Assembly (NCBI GenBank): GCA_018340375.1
Contig: JAFFJZ010000004.1
Location: 46,044,001-46,108,000, forward strand
DNA: 64,000 bases
DNA from: Gonatopus flavifemur
Lineage: Eukaryota > Arthropoda > Insecta > Hymenoptera > Dryinidae
Direction of reading: 5' to 3'
Position 1 is the stretch's first letter. Every line of letters begins with the position of its first letter. The translations under genes and the position numbers were made by a program. The notes beneath the pieces were generated by a model. The model was not told where the DNA came from. It did no database searches and saw only the letters and a program-made list of their open reading frames with translations. Positions 1 to 11,162 of the stretch are shown piece after piece.

Positions 1-1924
1 TTTGAAGAACGATGGGATAGAGCCTAAGGAACCATAGGTAACAGAAGAAATTCTCGATTCAATTAATGAAAGGAGGAAATACAAGAATAAGAATAGTGAA
101 CAAGATCAGCAGACATACAAGGCACTGAGGAATAAAATAATCAGAGAATCAAGGAAAGCAAAAGAACAATGGTTGGAGGGGAAATGTCAAGATATAGGAG
201 TAAGATTACATTTAGGAAAAATTAATGAGGCATATAGGATTGTTAAGAGATTTTTTGGACAAATGAAATCTAGAAGCAGTAAGATTAAAAATTCTCTAGG
301 GAGGCAATTGATAAGAACGGAGGAAAGAATAAAACAATGGATTAATCATTCAGAAGATCTGTATAAAGGAAGAGATAATATAGGATTCTTAGAGAGGAAG
401 AAAGATGTTGATGAAGAAGAATTGGGAGATTCAATTTTGAGATCAGAATTCGACAGGGCTTTGAAAGAATTGAAAAATAATGAAGCGCCAGGAATAGATG
501 GCATAAGTGCAGACCTTATCAAAGCCTCCAGTCAGAGAACTCGTGACGCACTGTTTGAATTGGTCAGAGATATGTACGAAATAGGCGAAGTACCGAAAGA
601 TTTCCAGAAGAATGAAATTGTCGCCATTGCAAAAAAACAAGCAGCAGACAAATGCGAGAACTACAGAACGATTAGTTTAACTTCACATGCCTCGAAAATA
701 CTGACAAAAATCATATACAGGAGAATAGAGAATAAAATAGAGAGTAGATTAGCAGAAGATCAGTTCGGTTTTAGGAAAAATAGGGGAACGCCAGAAGCAA
801 TATTAGCACTGAGAACAGTAGTAGAGAAAAGTCTGGAGTTAAGAAAGTATGTGTATATAGGTTTTGTAGATATACAAAAAGCATTCGATAATGTTGATTG
901 GGAGAAGATGTTTACGATTCTGAAAAAGGTAGGAATTAATTTCAGGGATAGGAGAATAATATATGAATTATATAAGAATCAAACCGCAATAATAGAAATA
1001 GAGGGTCAAAAAGGAGAAGCACAAATTAGAAGAGGGGTGAGACAAGGATGCTCACTATCGTCATTGATTTTCAATTTGTATATAGAAGAAGCAATGAACG
1101 AAGTGAAGGAGCAAGTGCAATTGAAATTACAGATTCAAGGTGAAAATGTAAGCATGTTGAGATTTGCAGATGACATAGCTATATTAGCTACGAGTAGTGC
1201 TGAGTTAGAAAATACTCTCAACACTATGAAAAAAATATTACTAGATAAATATTGTATGAAAATAAATAAGGACAAAACGAAATTCATGATTTGTACAACA
1301 GCGAAAACATCAAGAAGAACAAAAATCAAAGTAGATGCAGAGACAATTCAGCAAGTCAAAGAATTTAAATATCTAGGGAGCATAATTACAGAAAACGGTA
1401 AAAGCGGAAGAGATATGAGAGCAAGAATAGCACAAGGGAAACAGGCTTTCCACCAAAAGAAACAGTTACTATGTTCGAAGAATATTAGCTTAGCAGTAAG
1501 GAAGAAATTCTTGAAGAGTTACGTTTGGAGCACAGCATTATATGGTTGCGAAACTTGGACAATTGGAAAAACGGACCAACGAAGACTTTAAGCTTTTGAA
1601 ATGTGGTGTTATAGAAAGATGCCTAGAATAAAGTGGATAGAGAAAGTAAGAAATGAAGAAGTACTTGAGAAGGTCAATGAGAAAAGAAGTCTCTTGAGAC
1701 AGGTCGTGAAAAGAAGAAGTAATCTGATAGGACACACATTAAGGCATGGTAGCTTATTGAAAACAATATTGGAAGGAAAAATGAATGGTAAAACTCGAAG
1801 AGGTAGACCTAGATTGAGTTATATGAAGCAAATTATACAAGATAAGGGTTGCCGTAGATATGCAGAAATTAAGCAGTTAGCGGATAATAGACAGGGTTGG
1901 AGGATTTCATCAAACCAGTCATAA
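1..1924 (+). pseudogene. Non-LTR retrotransposon (LINE, RTE-like) reverse transcriptase, 3' part, broken
   Basis: The reading frame encodes the RT and C-terminal region of an insect LINE. Visible motifs are EAPGIDGI (finger/palm), QFGFRKNRGT, a palm GFVDIQKAFDNVDW, GVRQGCSLSSL, the catalytic RFADDIAILA, and the downstream YLGSIIT and ALYGCETWT blocks typical of endonuclease/RT LINEs of the RTE-like group. The frame starts upstream of the window. It is interrupted by TAG at 35-37 and by TAA at 1589-1591. The second stop lies where related proteins usually continue (RRL-stop-AFEMW), and the same frame then resumes to 1924. The endonuclease half is outside the window. The downstream sequence is rich in GATGATGA, as in a short LINE tail. 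The exact clade is uncertain. It is an inactive 5'-truncated or window-truncated copy. Confidence 0.9.
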
Positions 1925-1926
1925 GA

Positions 1927-2914
1927 CTGATCACTTCATGATGATGAGATCATTCTTGTTCAATATGTGTTACAAATGAAAATGATCTCATGCAACCGAA
2001 CATTTTTCTCCTCATTTCAACATATATTTGATAATGAGGATTTGTGAGAGTGGAAATATATGAGAGTAGGTATTCATCAACAGTGATATGTGGGGAAGAA
2101 TCATCTGAAAATGAAGATGATTGAGAATACAGATCTCTAATGGAAAATGTTTAATTGAAAATAGAGTATTTGAGAGAAAAAATATTTCGGAGTATTATAT
2201 ATTTTATAAATGAGATTGAAATTACGGATATCGTTTTTCAATGAATGAGGATCAACTTGATCGATGTAGCTGGAGATAGAATACATTCCAAAATATTCTC
2301 TGCAAAAGTTTGACCCGTCTAGTTGTTTTATTCGAGCTGAATTGTGTTTCCATTCTCACGAACTTCTATCTTTAGTTTTATTTACGTTTGTTTTAAAATC
2401 ATTCTATTCTTTAATATTATTAACGTTGAATATTCTCATCTTCACATATTTGCGCTTCTGCAGGTTTGTATTCCCAAATATATGTCGAAAATCGAAGAAA
2501 ATTTCATTCCACAGCAATTTGTTCCCTCTTAATATGTACTAAAAAGTGAAGACCTGTTATGTTATATTCAACAATAAAGACCCGTTAGAGTACAAATATG
2601 TAGAATGGATATTCATGATCAGATATGATATTAGAGAGAAGAATTTTCCGAAAATAAACAAAAATAAAAATACGAATATTTTATGAAAAACCAAGTACTT
2701 GAAAGTGATAACATTTCGGAATATCATATACTTATAGTATGTTATGAACGAGTTCAAAAACATGAAAGTTGTTGTAGAATAACTATCAGTGGTCTGACTT
2801 GTGTGACTGAGGATATGATTTATTCTGAAATGATCTGTTCAAAGGTTCTATCTCTCCTGTTGTGACATTCCCGAAGAGAAAATAAAGCTCCGAAAAACGT
2901 TCAGAATAGATCAA
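1927..2914. other. AT-rich spacer, no gene recognised
   Basis: Only short chance frames are present here. They have no recognisable motif and overlap one another on both strands. No RNA gene or clear repeat boundary is visible. Confidence 0.5.
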
Positions 2915-3320
2915 CATACATCAGACTCAAGCTCCGTTGGAGCCCTAGTTTAGATTCATAAACGTTCGACGGAGGGCTGATGAACGTTACAATGTCCACT
3001 CGAGAATACTTGCAAGGAAGATTTATTGAACTTTTAATAAACAATCACCAAAGATTCACTGGACCTTCAATTTCCCGATATAAGTCTTTGTCACCGGAAA
3101 ATGAACAATGAAGGGAATTAGAATTATAATTGTAATTCCCTCTGAAACATACTAAATTGAAGACCAAATGAATCTTCGTAGAGTCTTTAACAAACGTTCT
3201 ACGGACTTTTCTTGAAACCATTCTCGAGCGGACATTCCAATGTTCATCTGAACTCCGTTGAACGTTTACAAACCTGAAAGTTGACCCCAACGGGCTATGA
3301 ATGCCTACAATCGAGAGCAT
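2915..3320. repeat. Imperfect palindrome (foldback element), about 400 bp
   Basis: The two halves are imperfect reverse complements around a centre near 3110. Matching blocks include AAACGTTCGACGGAG and TGTCCACTCGAGAAT on the left, against CTCCGTTGAACGTTT and ATTCTCGAGCGGACA on the right. The minus-strand frame inside (3045-3320) is explained by the palindrome and is not called as a gene. Confidence 0.7.
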
Positions 3321-3386
3321 CCTATATGTGTATACACGTTATGAATGAGATTATCATCAAGATGATGATACATATAGCATAACTAC

Positions 3387-3519
3387 GCCCTGATGAAAAT
3401 AGCCGTTAGGAACAGACAGAACCTTCAGCTGAACCTAACGGAATCAATATGTGTTTTGCAAGAACATTCCTATTCGGATAGAGGTTCTGTCCGTTTTTAA
3501 CGGTCAGTTTTATCAGGGC
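3387..3519. mobile_element. Short MITE with about 38 bp terminal inverted repeats
   Basis: The left end begins GCCCTGATGAAAATAGCCGT and the right end is the near reverse complement (ACGGTCAGTTTTATCAGGGC). Both ends share the internal block GGAACAGACAGAACCT, in variant form. The total length is about 133 bp. No coding capacity and no clear target duplication are seen, so the superfamily is unknown. Confidence 0.75.
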
Positions 3520-4097
3520 AGCTTTATCTACTGAGAGGATCCAGAATGCGATTGATTTTAAAATGATCTCTTCGAAAGTTTGATCACTCTTGTTATTCTC
3601 CGAGCTGAATTATATTTCTATTCTCACTCTATCCCAGATAGCGCCAGAGTCTCAATAAAGAACTCCAGTGTGAGAGTAAGAGAAGAATTAATTATAAATA
3701 CTTTCAATTCAAATTGAATTTTTCATCAACACCTTAATGTTCAGGAAGAATTCATATTGCAAGTTCGGAAATAATTTCCTTAAGATTCAGGATGTATCCA
3801 TTTTGAATTCATTGGGGTTATATTGAATATGAATGATCATTTGTGTCATCTGGGTACGTTTCAGAATTCCATTTCTCAAATCCATGAAGGGAAAAGTCCA
3901 TTTCCAAAGGAATTGGCAATAAAATATGTTCGTAACTTTGGATCTTCTCTACAATTGGCTGGGACGGATGAGTCCAGGATTCAGAACATGACGATGGAAA
4001 GGTGGGAAATGGATTGTTCAGAATTATGAGCTGCTTTGAACGTCCACTTATCGATCAACTAATATTTAGTTTCCAGAATTCTTCACATGTTCACTTG
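3520..4097. other. Spacer, no gene recognised
   Basis: It contains one 68-codon plus-strand frame at 3823-4029 with no recognisable motif. Nothing else is supported. Confidence 0.4.
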
Positions 4098-4661
4098 TAA
4101 CCCATCAGAAACCAAGCTGAATCCAGGCTATATAACATCCGGCTAACTATTGGATTAAGGGCATGGCGAGAAAGGAAAAGACCCGTATTTTTTCTTTTGA
4201 CAATTGCAATTGTTTGAACCGAATCGTCTGAAAAAATTGCTGGAAAATGATGTTATTCCGAGAACCGGAAGGTGGTGATCGATTCTACGGGAGAAACCAT
4301 AAAAGAAACTTATGGGACACTTTTATCACAGAGTTCAATTTGTTAGGAAAAAATCGATATAAATAATTGCACAACCACGAAAACCAGCCTTGCTGCGAAC
4401 AAATTGCCTTTCCCCCGTCAATTTCCGACCGATTCGTATCAGTTTGTTTCTTCAAATGAACAGGGAGGACTCGCCTTCTGATTTCTAGAAGTGGAGTACT
4501 GATTTTCTGATCTACACATGTGGAATATCCAAGAGGAGACGACGTTTTGTTATACCTCCGTGCGGAATGAATTCGCAAACGGATTTTCTGATGGAGAATT
4601 AGATTGTAGGCATAATCGACGGATATGAAAGCTTTTGACTTGCCCATAACCCACGTATACC
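4098..4661. repeat. Left inverted arm of the 4.3 kb foldback
   Basis: It is the reverse complement of 7860-8425. Because the arms are similar, each carries an open frame of about 120 codons (4285-4647 minus; 7874-8239 plus) giving related peptides, with shared blocks such as STCVDQKIS and ICSQQGWFSWLCN. Conservation of the frame between arms may be chance or a relic. No family is recognised. Confidence 0.85.
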
Positions 4662-4985
4662 TATACCTACAGTTATACCTACATCTACACCTTTACCTAC
4701 ATTTACATCTATACCTATACCCATACCTATACTTGTGCCTATTTTTGCACCTATTTCTATACCTATACTTACAACTACACCCATACCTATACCTTCACCT
4801 ATACTTACACTCACACCTACATCTATACCTACACCTTTAACTACACCCATACATATACCTATACCTTCACTTATACCTATAACTACACCTCCACGTTTAC
4901 CTATACCTACACCCATACTTATACTTGTACCCGCACCTGCACCTACACCTACACCCACACCCATACCTATATATACACCTATACT
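4640..4985. repeat. Degenerate hexanucleotide satellite (ACCTAT/ACCTAC)
   Basis: About 340 bp of near-continuous ACCTAT, ACCTAC and ACCCAT hexamers. Translated frames are artefactual Gly-Ile/Val or Pro-Ile/Thr repeats and are not genes. Smaller tracts of the same unit occur inside the same element. Confidence 0.95.
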
Positions 4986-4999
4986 GTTGAAGTTATAAG

Positions 5000-5760
5000 G
5001 TGTGTTTGAAATTGCCGCTCACCAGCGCGATTAATGGCCATTCAAAGACGAGCTGTGCGTTCATCATTCCGCATAATTTGAATATCGCTCGTTGCGAGCG
5101 TATATGTGTATGTGTGTATCCCTTCCTCTCGCCAATAGGCTTGAGAAGGTAATTTTCGTAACTACAAGTTAGTCGTTACGCCGCCGCTGACGTAATCACA
5201 TTGCTTGAATCCTCAAATTCCTATGGTATCACCTCTTGTGCTCGTTTCGCGCCCTTTGTCCTCGTGACACAGTAATTTTGTCTCGAGAGTGTCTTTCCTG
5301 CACAATTTCGTTGCAAGCAGGTTTAGCTCATTGTTCGCGGGAAGCTGATCTGCCGATCGGCTTCATTATCATCATCTTTAACTCGTTTTAGTTTTGTGTA
5401 AGTGGTGTTTATCCGGACGAGGCGTAGCGGCTCGTTCATCGATCAACGAGATCGAAAGATCAAGCCAAAATGGCGTTAGCTTATTCTATTCTTTAAGACG
5501 AGTGCTTTTATGTCAGTGACTACGGGGTGCAGTGTGCTTTTGATTCATTTCTTTATTTCTATATTTTTTTTGCTCAGATCAAGCTTTTCATTGTCTACGG
5601 TGAGTGAATGAACCGTTCCAAGGAATCTTGTTTGATTCATTCCGAACCCAGGCCTAATCCGAGCAATAGTTGATCAGTTTGTGACTATTATCTTTTGCAT
5701 TCACAAGAGATAAATTCGAGGATACTCCTTCGGAGTAACTCCTATTCGATATCTTAGTTA
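5000..5760. other. GC-richer unique block inside the foldback, possible captured 5' gene region
   Basis: Base composition differs from its surroundings, with CpG-containing stretches such as GTTACGCCGCCGCTGACG and CGGACGAGGCGTAGCGG. A short ATG frame starts in a good context (CCAAAATGGCG near 5468) but stops after eight codons. Further on, a TTTTTTTTGCTCAG splice-acceptor-like site is followed about 25 bp later by CTACGGTGAGTG, a donor-like site. This could be the promoter and small exons of a transposase or of a captured host gene. No protein is recognisable. Confidence 0.35.
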
Positions 5761-5774
5761 CATTTCTTTTACAT

Positions 5775-6085
5775 ATACCTACACCTATATCAATAACTGT
5801 ACCTATACCTCTACCTCTACCTCTACCTATCTTCTACCTATACCTCTACCCCTACCTATCTTCTACCTATACCTCTACCTATATCTGTAGCTATACCTCT
5901 ACCCATACCTCTACCTATACCTCTACATATATCTGTACATATACCTCCACCTATACCTCTATCAATATCTGTATCCATACCGCTATCTATACGTTTACCT
6001 ATACCTTCACCCATACCTATACTTATATCTATACCTCTACCTACGCCCACACCTTCACCTACACCTATATCCATACCTTTACCCC
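5775..6085. repeat. Second ACCTAT/ACCTCT hexamer tract
   Basis: About 310 bp of ACCTAT, ACCTCT and ATCTGT-type hexamers, more diverged than the first tract. Confidence 0.95.
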
Positions 6086-6147
6086 CTAACATCCTTCCCC
6101 TGACATTTCTTATTCATACTGACAATCGATAACATATTGCTGTATCC

Positions 6148-6570
6148 TCATATGTTGTGACTGTCTTCAACCCACATGTCTTCTGCTATTCCTGCACCAT
6201 ATACAATCTCCTCGACTTCCTCATAAAGTTCATTTTCTTGTAGCAGCCGTCGTTTATGAATATCTCTCAAGTTTCGAAGAGCGGTATTGTTACGACAATT
6301 CTGCGAAGATACACGACTATGGTCAATTTCATCATAATAATTTCTGCATGTTGTCCCAATCACGATTCCCAAGTTCGACATTATTTTAAGTACCGACAGC
6401 CAGCCTTCATCAAAAATTCCTGCTGCTATATAAGCAGCAATTTCAATAATTTTCCGGCCGCAGTAAAGATGCTTTGGAGCGAGTCGCCAAATCGTTGCGT
6501 CAAAACTCTCATTGGCATTTTGAGTATGTCCACCCAAACACCTTCCGAGGAGTTCTCCTCCTTATACCTC
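6148..6570 (-). pseudogene. Mutator-like transposase-domain fragment
   Basis: The minus-strand frame reads LLGRCLGGHTQNANESF, then IWRLAPKH, KIIEIAAYIAAGIF, and ends near GAGIAEDMWVED. The RCL-x-G-x-TQN-x-NES block followed by W-x-x-x-P-K matches the C-terminal part of a protein family that arthropod annotations call Mutator-like transposase domain (recalled, not searched). There is no in-frame ATG: the open frame begins at a TTG, and a stop occurs about 10 codons before the conserved block. The upstream transposase is absent. It sits between the hexamer tract and AT-rich sequence inside the foldback, so it may be the remnant of that element's own transposase. Confidence 0.6.
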
Positions 6571-6599
6571 CTGACAGCAAGAACACATGAATAGTAGAG

Positions 6600-7770
6600 C
6601 TGTGAGAGCCATACCTTTTTTTCAGTATTCAGAACGCTCGAGCACGCATGCTAATTGAGCTCATTTTGGCTTTGAAAATACGAATTCATATTTAGGGTTT
6701 TGGGAGCACATTCTAGAGACATTAAACTATCATTTTCAGTAAAAAATAAAAAGTCGATTTTTTGAAGCCGCTATACCAGGATACCCCCTTAAAGTACAAG
6801 ACTGATTACAACGGAGAATATGAAATATCAAACAATTATTTGAAGGTTAAAGCTGCGAAAAAAGGTATTCCTAACCCAATTCCGTGTGAAAAAAAACGGC
6901 ATAAGTAAAGAGACAAAAATGCGATTTCAAAGACCATTTGTCCTCTCACACTTGAGAATCACAGGATTTTTTGGCAAAACTTACCGGAGAAATAGTTATG
7001 ATTTTTATAACTAAAGCAACCTTATTTTTTTAGCTATTATATTCTGTTTATTCACATTGGAATTAGTTTTCATGTTGTTTTATGAGTCTTTCTATCTGAC
7101 TGAATCTGTGTTCATTTTCTTGGAAAAAATATTTCAATTCGAAATCAGCCCAAGTTTCCATAGTTTCAAAAGAAAAGTCTTTGAAAAATATTCTTTGTTG
7201 AATAAATGGTAAATCAAACTGTTTTTCTTTTTTCCATTCAATTACTCGGTATATTCATTCCATTATCAGTTGATAATTGATCAATGTTATGAAGATTGAT
7301 TAATCGTTATGTATTAAACAAATATTATGAAATGTTCAGTAGTATTCAAGACTTTATGGTTCCACAGTGATTGTACAATAATTTTTCTTATGTCCATTTT
7401 CATAAATAAAATAAAATTCTCATTTTGCATCACTGCGTTTGACTTCTGACAAAATTATGTATAGGGATAACGAAACCAGTGAAAAAAGCAGTGATTTTGT
7501 TTTACAGAATATGAAGGCAGTAAATCACAAGTTACTGCTCTTCGATTTACAACCATTAAAGGCGGTACGCCACATATTTGAGGCATCTTGATTAATTGTG
7601 GTGTGAAATCATACTTGAATCACTCTTTATCAAGTCACGCAATATCTCATCAGTCATTGAATTATAACTGTGAAGAAATGATATCATCAATTCAGTCATG
7701 AAATATTCGAAATTTAAATTTCAGTTTTCTCGGATTCCACTTTTTTCACTTCACTGCCTTCTTCCTAAGC
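6600..7770. other. AT-rich interior of the foldback, nothing recognised
   Basis: There are no long frames and no motif beyond poly-T/poly-A runs. Confidence 0.5.
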
Positions 7771-7772
7771 AC

Positions 7773-7870
7773 GGCAGTATAGGTATAGGTATAGATATAG
7801 GGGTAGGTATAGGTGTAGATGTAGGTATAGGTATAAGTATGGGTGTAGGTATAGGTATAGGTATACGTGG
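7773..7870. repeat. ATAGGT hexamer tract at inner end of right arm
   Basis: About 100 bp of ATAGGT/GTAGGT units, in inverse orientation to the tract at 4640-4985. Confidence 0.95.
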
Positions 7871-8425
7871 GTTATGGTCAAGTCAAAGGCTTCCATATCC
7901 GTCGATTGTGTCTACAATCTAATCATTCTCCATTGGGAAATTCGTTTGCGAATTCATTCCTCACGGAGGGATAACAAAACGTCGTCTCCTCTTGAATATT
8001 CCACATGTGTAGATCAGAAAATCAGTATTCCACTCCGAGAAATTAGAAGGCGGGTCCTTCCTGTTCATTTGAAGAAAAGAACTGATACGAATCGGTCGAA
8101 AATTGACGGTGAAAAGGCAATTTGTTCGCAGCAAGGTTGGTTTTCGTGGTTGTGCAATCATTTATATCGATTTTTTCCTAACAAATGGAACTCTGAGATA
8201 AAAGTGTCCCATAAGTTTCTTTTATGGTTTCCCCTGTAGAATCGATCACCACTCTCCGGTTCTCGAGATAACATCGTTTTCCAGCAATTTGTTTGAACAA
8301 TTTTGTTTGAACAATTGCAATTGGGAAAAGAAACAATACGGGCCTTTCTTTTCTCGCCATACCCTGAATCCAATAGTTAGTTGGATGTTATATAGCCTAG
8401 ATTTGGCTTTGGTTCCAATGGGTTA
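7860..8425. repeat. Right inverted arm of the 4.3 kb foldback
   Basis: It is the partner of 4098-4661. It ends at the outer side with CCAATGGGTTA, the inverse of the left TAACCCATC end. Confidence 0.85.
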
Positions 8426-8639
8426 AGAAAATTCACTCTCCTTTCCTGTTTTCCTCCATTCTCAATGTCAATAGTCTATTGCTGTCCAATGATGAGATGA
8501 ATAATGAGAGCCCAAGTGGTTTTTCATATCACAGAAATAGTCTACGGACATTTTCTTCATTGCCATGGTTCCTATCGAACTCGACATGGGTATTTAATTT
8601 TCATTTGTTCTCAATTGAATGCATATTCAGAAAAAGAGG
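8426..8639. other. Spacer between two foldbacks
   Basis: No gene or repeat boundary is recognised. Confidence 0.4.
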
Positions 8640-9610
8640 TGAAATCCCAATAGGAAAACTCCACAAAAGTAAAAAAAAAAAACGCTAAGCACATGGAAAT
8701 GCGATCAATACGTACAAAAAATGAATCTATCAACCTATTTTCAACAGAAATTTTATTACATCTAAAATTTCGATACACAACAACAGAATATGCCCCATCT
8801 GAGAAATAAGATGTGGAATCAATATGAGTTGCCTAGTGCATTTGGTTGTCCGACTGGTATATAAACGATTCTTTGTATATTGTAACTTCCATTTTTTTCA
8901 ATTCTATTCAAAGTGATTCATGATCTTTGAAAAACATCTTTGTATTGAAAATGAATATGAAGTGGAGTAGGAGAAAGATTAGGTCCAACCATTTGGCATA
9001 CCTACTAGAAAGAACTCTGACTTATCTTGAACCAAACGTGTTGGTCATTTCTGAACAGTTTTGGAATTCATGTCGATGCGAAACACTAGGCATGGCCAAT
9101 GAAGATTCTAGGATAAAAATAGTCAATAATAAGAGCTCAAAATTTTCCACTAGCCACGTCAGGTTTTCCGTATAGACATGAATTCCAAAGCTGTTTAGAA
9201 ACGACCAACATGTTTGGTTCAAAATAAGTCAGAGTTGTTCCTAGTATGTCAAATGATTGGACCCAATTTCTCTTCTACTCCACTTTATATTCATTCTTAA
9301 TACAATGATCTTTTTCAAGGATCATGAATCATTTTGAGTAGAATTAGAGAAAACTGAAGTCACAATATACAAAGAATCGTTTACTAGTGCATACCATTTG
9401 GATAACCGAATGTACTTGGCGGCTCATATTGATTTCACATCTCTCTTCTCAGATGGGACGTATCCTGCTGTATTGTATCGAAATTTCAAATTTAATGAAA
9501 TTTCTGTCGAGAATAGGTTTATAGATTTTTTCGTAGACATTGATCGCATTTTCATGTGCTTGGCGTTATTTTTTGAACTTTTTGGAGTTTTTTTTATTGT
9601 GATTCTCAAA
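8640..9610. mobile_element. Foldback element, family A copy 1 (about 970 bp)
   Basis: This is an imperfect palindrome centred near 9125. Matching pairs include GCTAAGCACATGGAAATGCG against CGCATTTTCATGTGCTTGGC, and GGTCCAACCATTTGGCATAC against an inverse copy near 9245. Its terminal block (GGTGAAATCCC, then AAAACT, then AAAAGTAAAA, then AAGCACATG) is shared with the palindrome at 16641-17410, so the two are one family. The frames on both strands (8927-9175, 9022-9222 and others) follow from the symmetry and are not called. Confidence 0.8.
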
Positions 9611-11162
9611 TCAGGGGTTTTCTTTATATTGTTCATCAATTTGAATGAACAAACAAACAAGTATACAGCTTCGTGCATGGATCTTGATTTGGTAACATCC
9701 CATAATCATTAGATCATAGGAAACCATTAAAAAAAAGGTGACATCGCACGATGTCACTGTGTTGCAAAGGGTTAAGGGGGTATCAAATCGGAAGCGTCTT
9801 TGTTCCAGTCTCTGTTCGAGATTTTTTTCAGGAATCTAAAGAATACTCTTTTTGGAAACTTGACATCATATTAATCACCATGACATCCACCTCTCAAGAG
9901 TATTAATGAATTCTTAAAAGTTTGCATGACCCCAAAAATACGTTGTATAGCACTTTAACGGGATCCGTAAAAAAAGAGTGACACAACGCTGACCACGATT
10001 GCGTATCTGCAGTTCATCGTGGGAAAAGATGGAAAATTCCTTCTCAATCCGTGAATGTGTGGCTATCACCTGAATTAGGATCGAATAAAAATATCGAGAT
10101 CCCAATTTTTGCCATCCTTTTGAGGAGAAATTTCCAATTTTTGGCATTTTTTTGACACTTGAATTGAGAAATAGAACTAGTTAACTAAATTGACTAGTCG
10201 AGTCATTCCAGCATATAGAGACAGTATGAGCGAGGGAAACTGTCCGCCGAACTTTTGTGGAAAATATGAATTGATTTGAAATTTGAAAAATACTGAAGTG
10301 TACCACTCATCTGAAATTGCGTCACGAATATACATTCGGCGGTGAAATTGGTCTCTATTTCCTGTGCAAAATTGACAAATACACGAGACAGTTTCTATTC
10401 TATATTCAGGACACCAAGTTTTTTGAAATTTATGAATTTTCCCATGTGATCCCATGTTGTACTTATATGCATGATCGTAATATCCCGCATCGGAGATTAT
10501 TTCGATGTGAAAATCAAATTAGACCCCCAGGAATCTGAACAAATTGTATTAATATTGATGAGTTCGCTCATTATTCCATATACCCTTTTGCTAAGCAAAA
10601 TTCTGATACATATGTGAAGGAAAAATCCTATTCACTTAGAGGAAGCAGTCGGATACTGATAGATCGTTTCAATCATATTGTTTCACGTGAGTTTATGTCA
10701 AACTTTGATTCCATTCAATCATCGATAGGCCACAAAGGATGTAACATAATTTCAACACTGAAATATTTTTCTATCCTGAATATAGTTCCAAGCACGCACA
10801 TGAAGCACTATCACAGCATGTTATAACGTACGACTTTGGAGAATTTCAATCATGGGAAGGAATTCCAGTGTTTCAAATAAATATGAGAATAAAAAATGGA
10901 AAAATAAATAGATATCGCTCGATTCATTTACAACTTGGGTCAAAATGAGATTCCTGCTCCATCCATCGTAATACGCATCCAATCAGCTTTGAGGGGAAGG
11001 GATGGGGATGGCGTGGTGGGTCGCCATAGTGGTGGAATTGTTTATTATTATTATTTATTCAAATTGATCACAAGTTGATACATCACATTACATTACATTA
11101 CATCATATGATTTGGGAATAAACATAATAATACAAATCAACTCAAATAATAACGATTATATA
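9611..11162. other. Spacer, no gene recognised
   Basis: Several opposing short frames (for example 10177-10455 minus and 10317-10538 plus) show no recognisable motif. A CATTA microsatellite lies near 11083-11105, and a TTATTATTATTATTTATTC AT-rich run lies near 11041. Confidence 0.4.

Larger units (their letters stand above)
4098..8425. mobile_element. 4.3 kb foldback element with long inverted arms
   Basis: Two arms of about 560 bp (4098-4661 and 7860-8425) are inverted copies at roughly 80-90 percent identity by eye. Both outer ends read TAACCCAT inward, and both inner ends run into ACCTAT/ATAGGT hexamer tracts. The interior holds a second hexamer tract, a GC-richer unique block (5000-5760), a Mutator-like transposase fragment (6148-6570) and AT-rich sequence. 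Long inverted arms with internal tandem repeats are the hallmark of foldback (FB/TU-like) elements. Some Mutator-like elements have the same build, and the interior fragment would fit that. No clean target duplication was found. Confidence 0.8.

Noticed and set aside
4640..4985. ACCTAT/ACCTAC tract as a telomeric repeat or as Gly-Ile/Pro-Thr repeat proteins
   Set aside because: The unit is degenerate, not TTAGG-like, lies inside a foldback with inverse copies, and the protein-like frames simply follow from the hexamer.
8927..9222. Overlapping frames on both strands in the 8.6-9.6 kb palindrome as genes
   Set aside because: They are mirror products of the inverted arms and show no motif.
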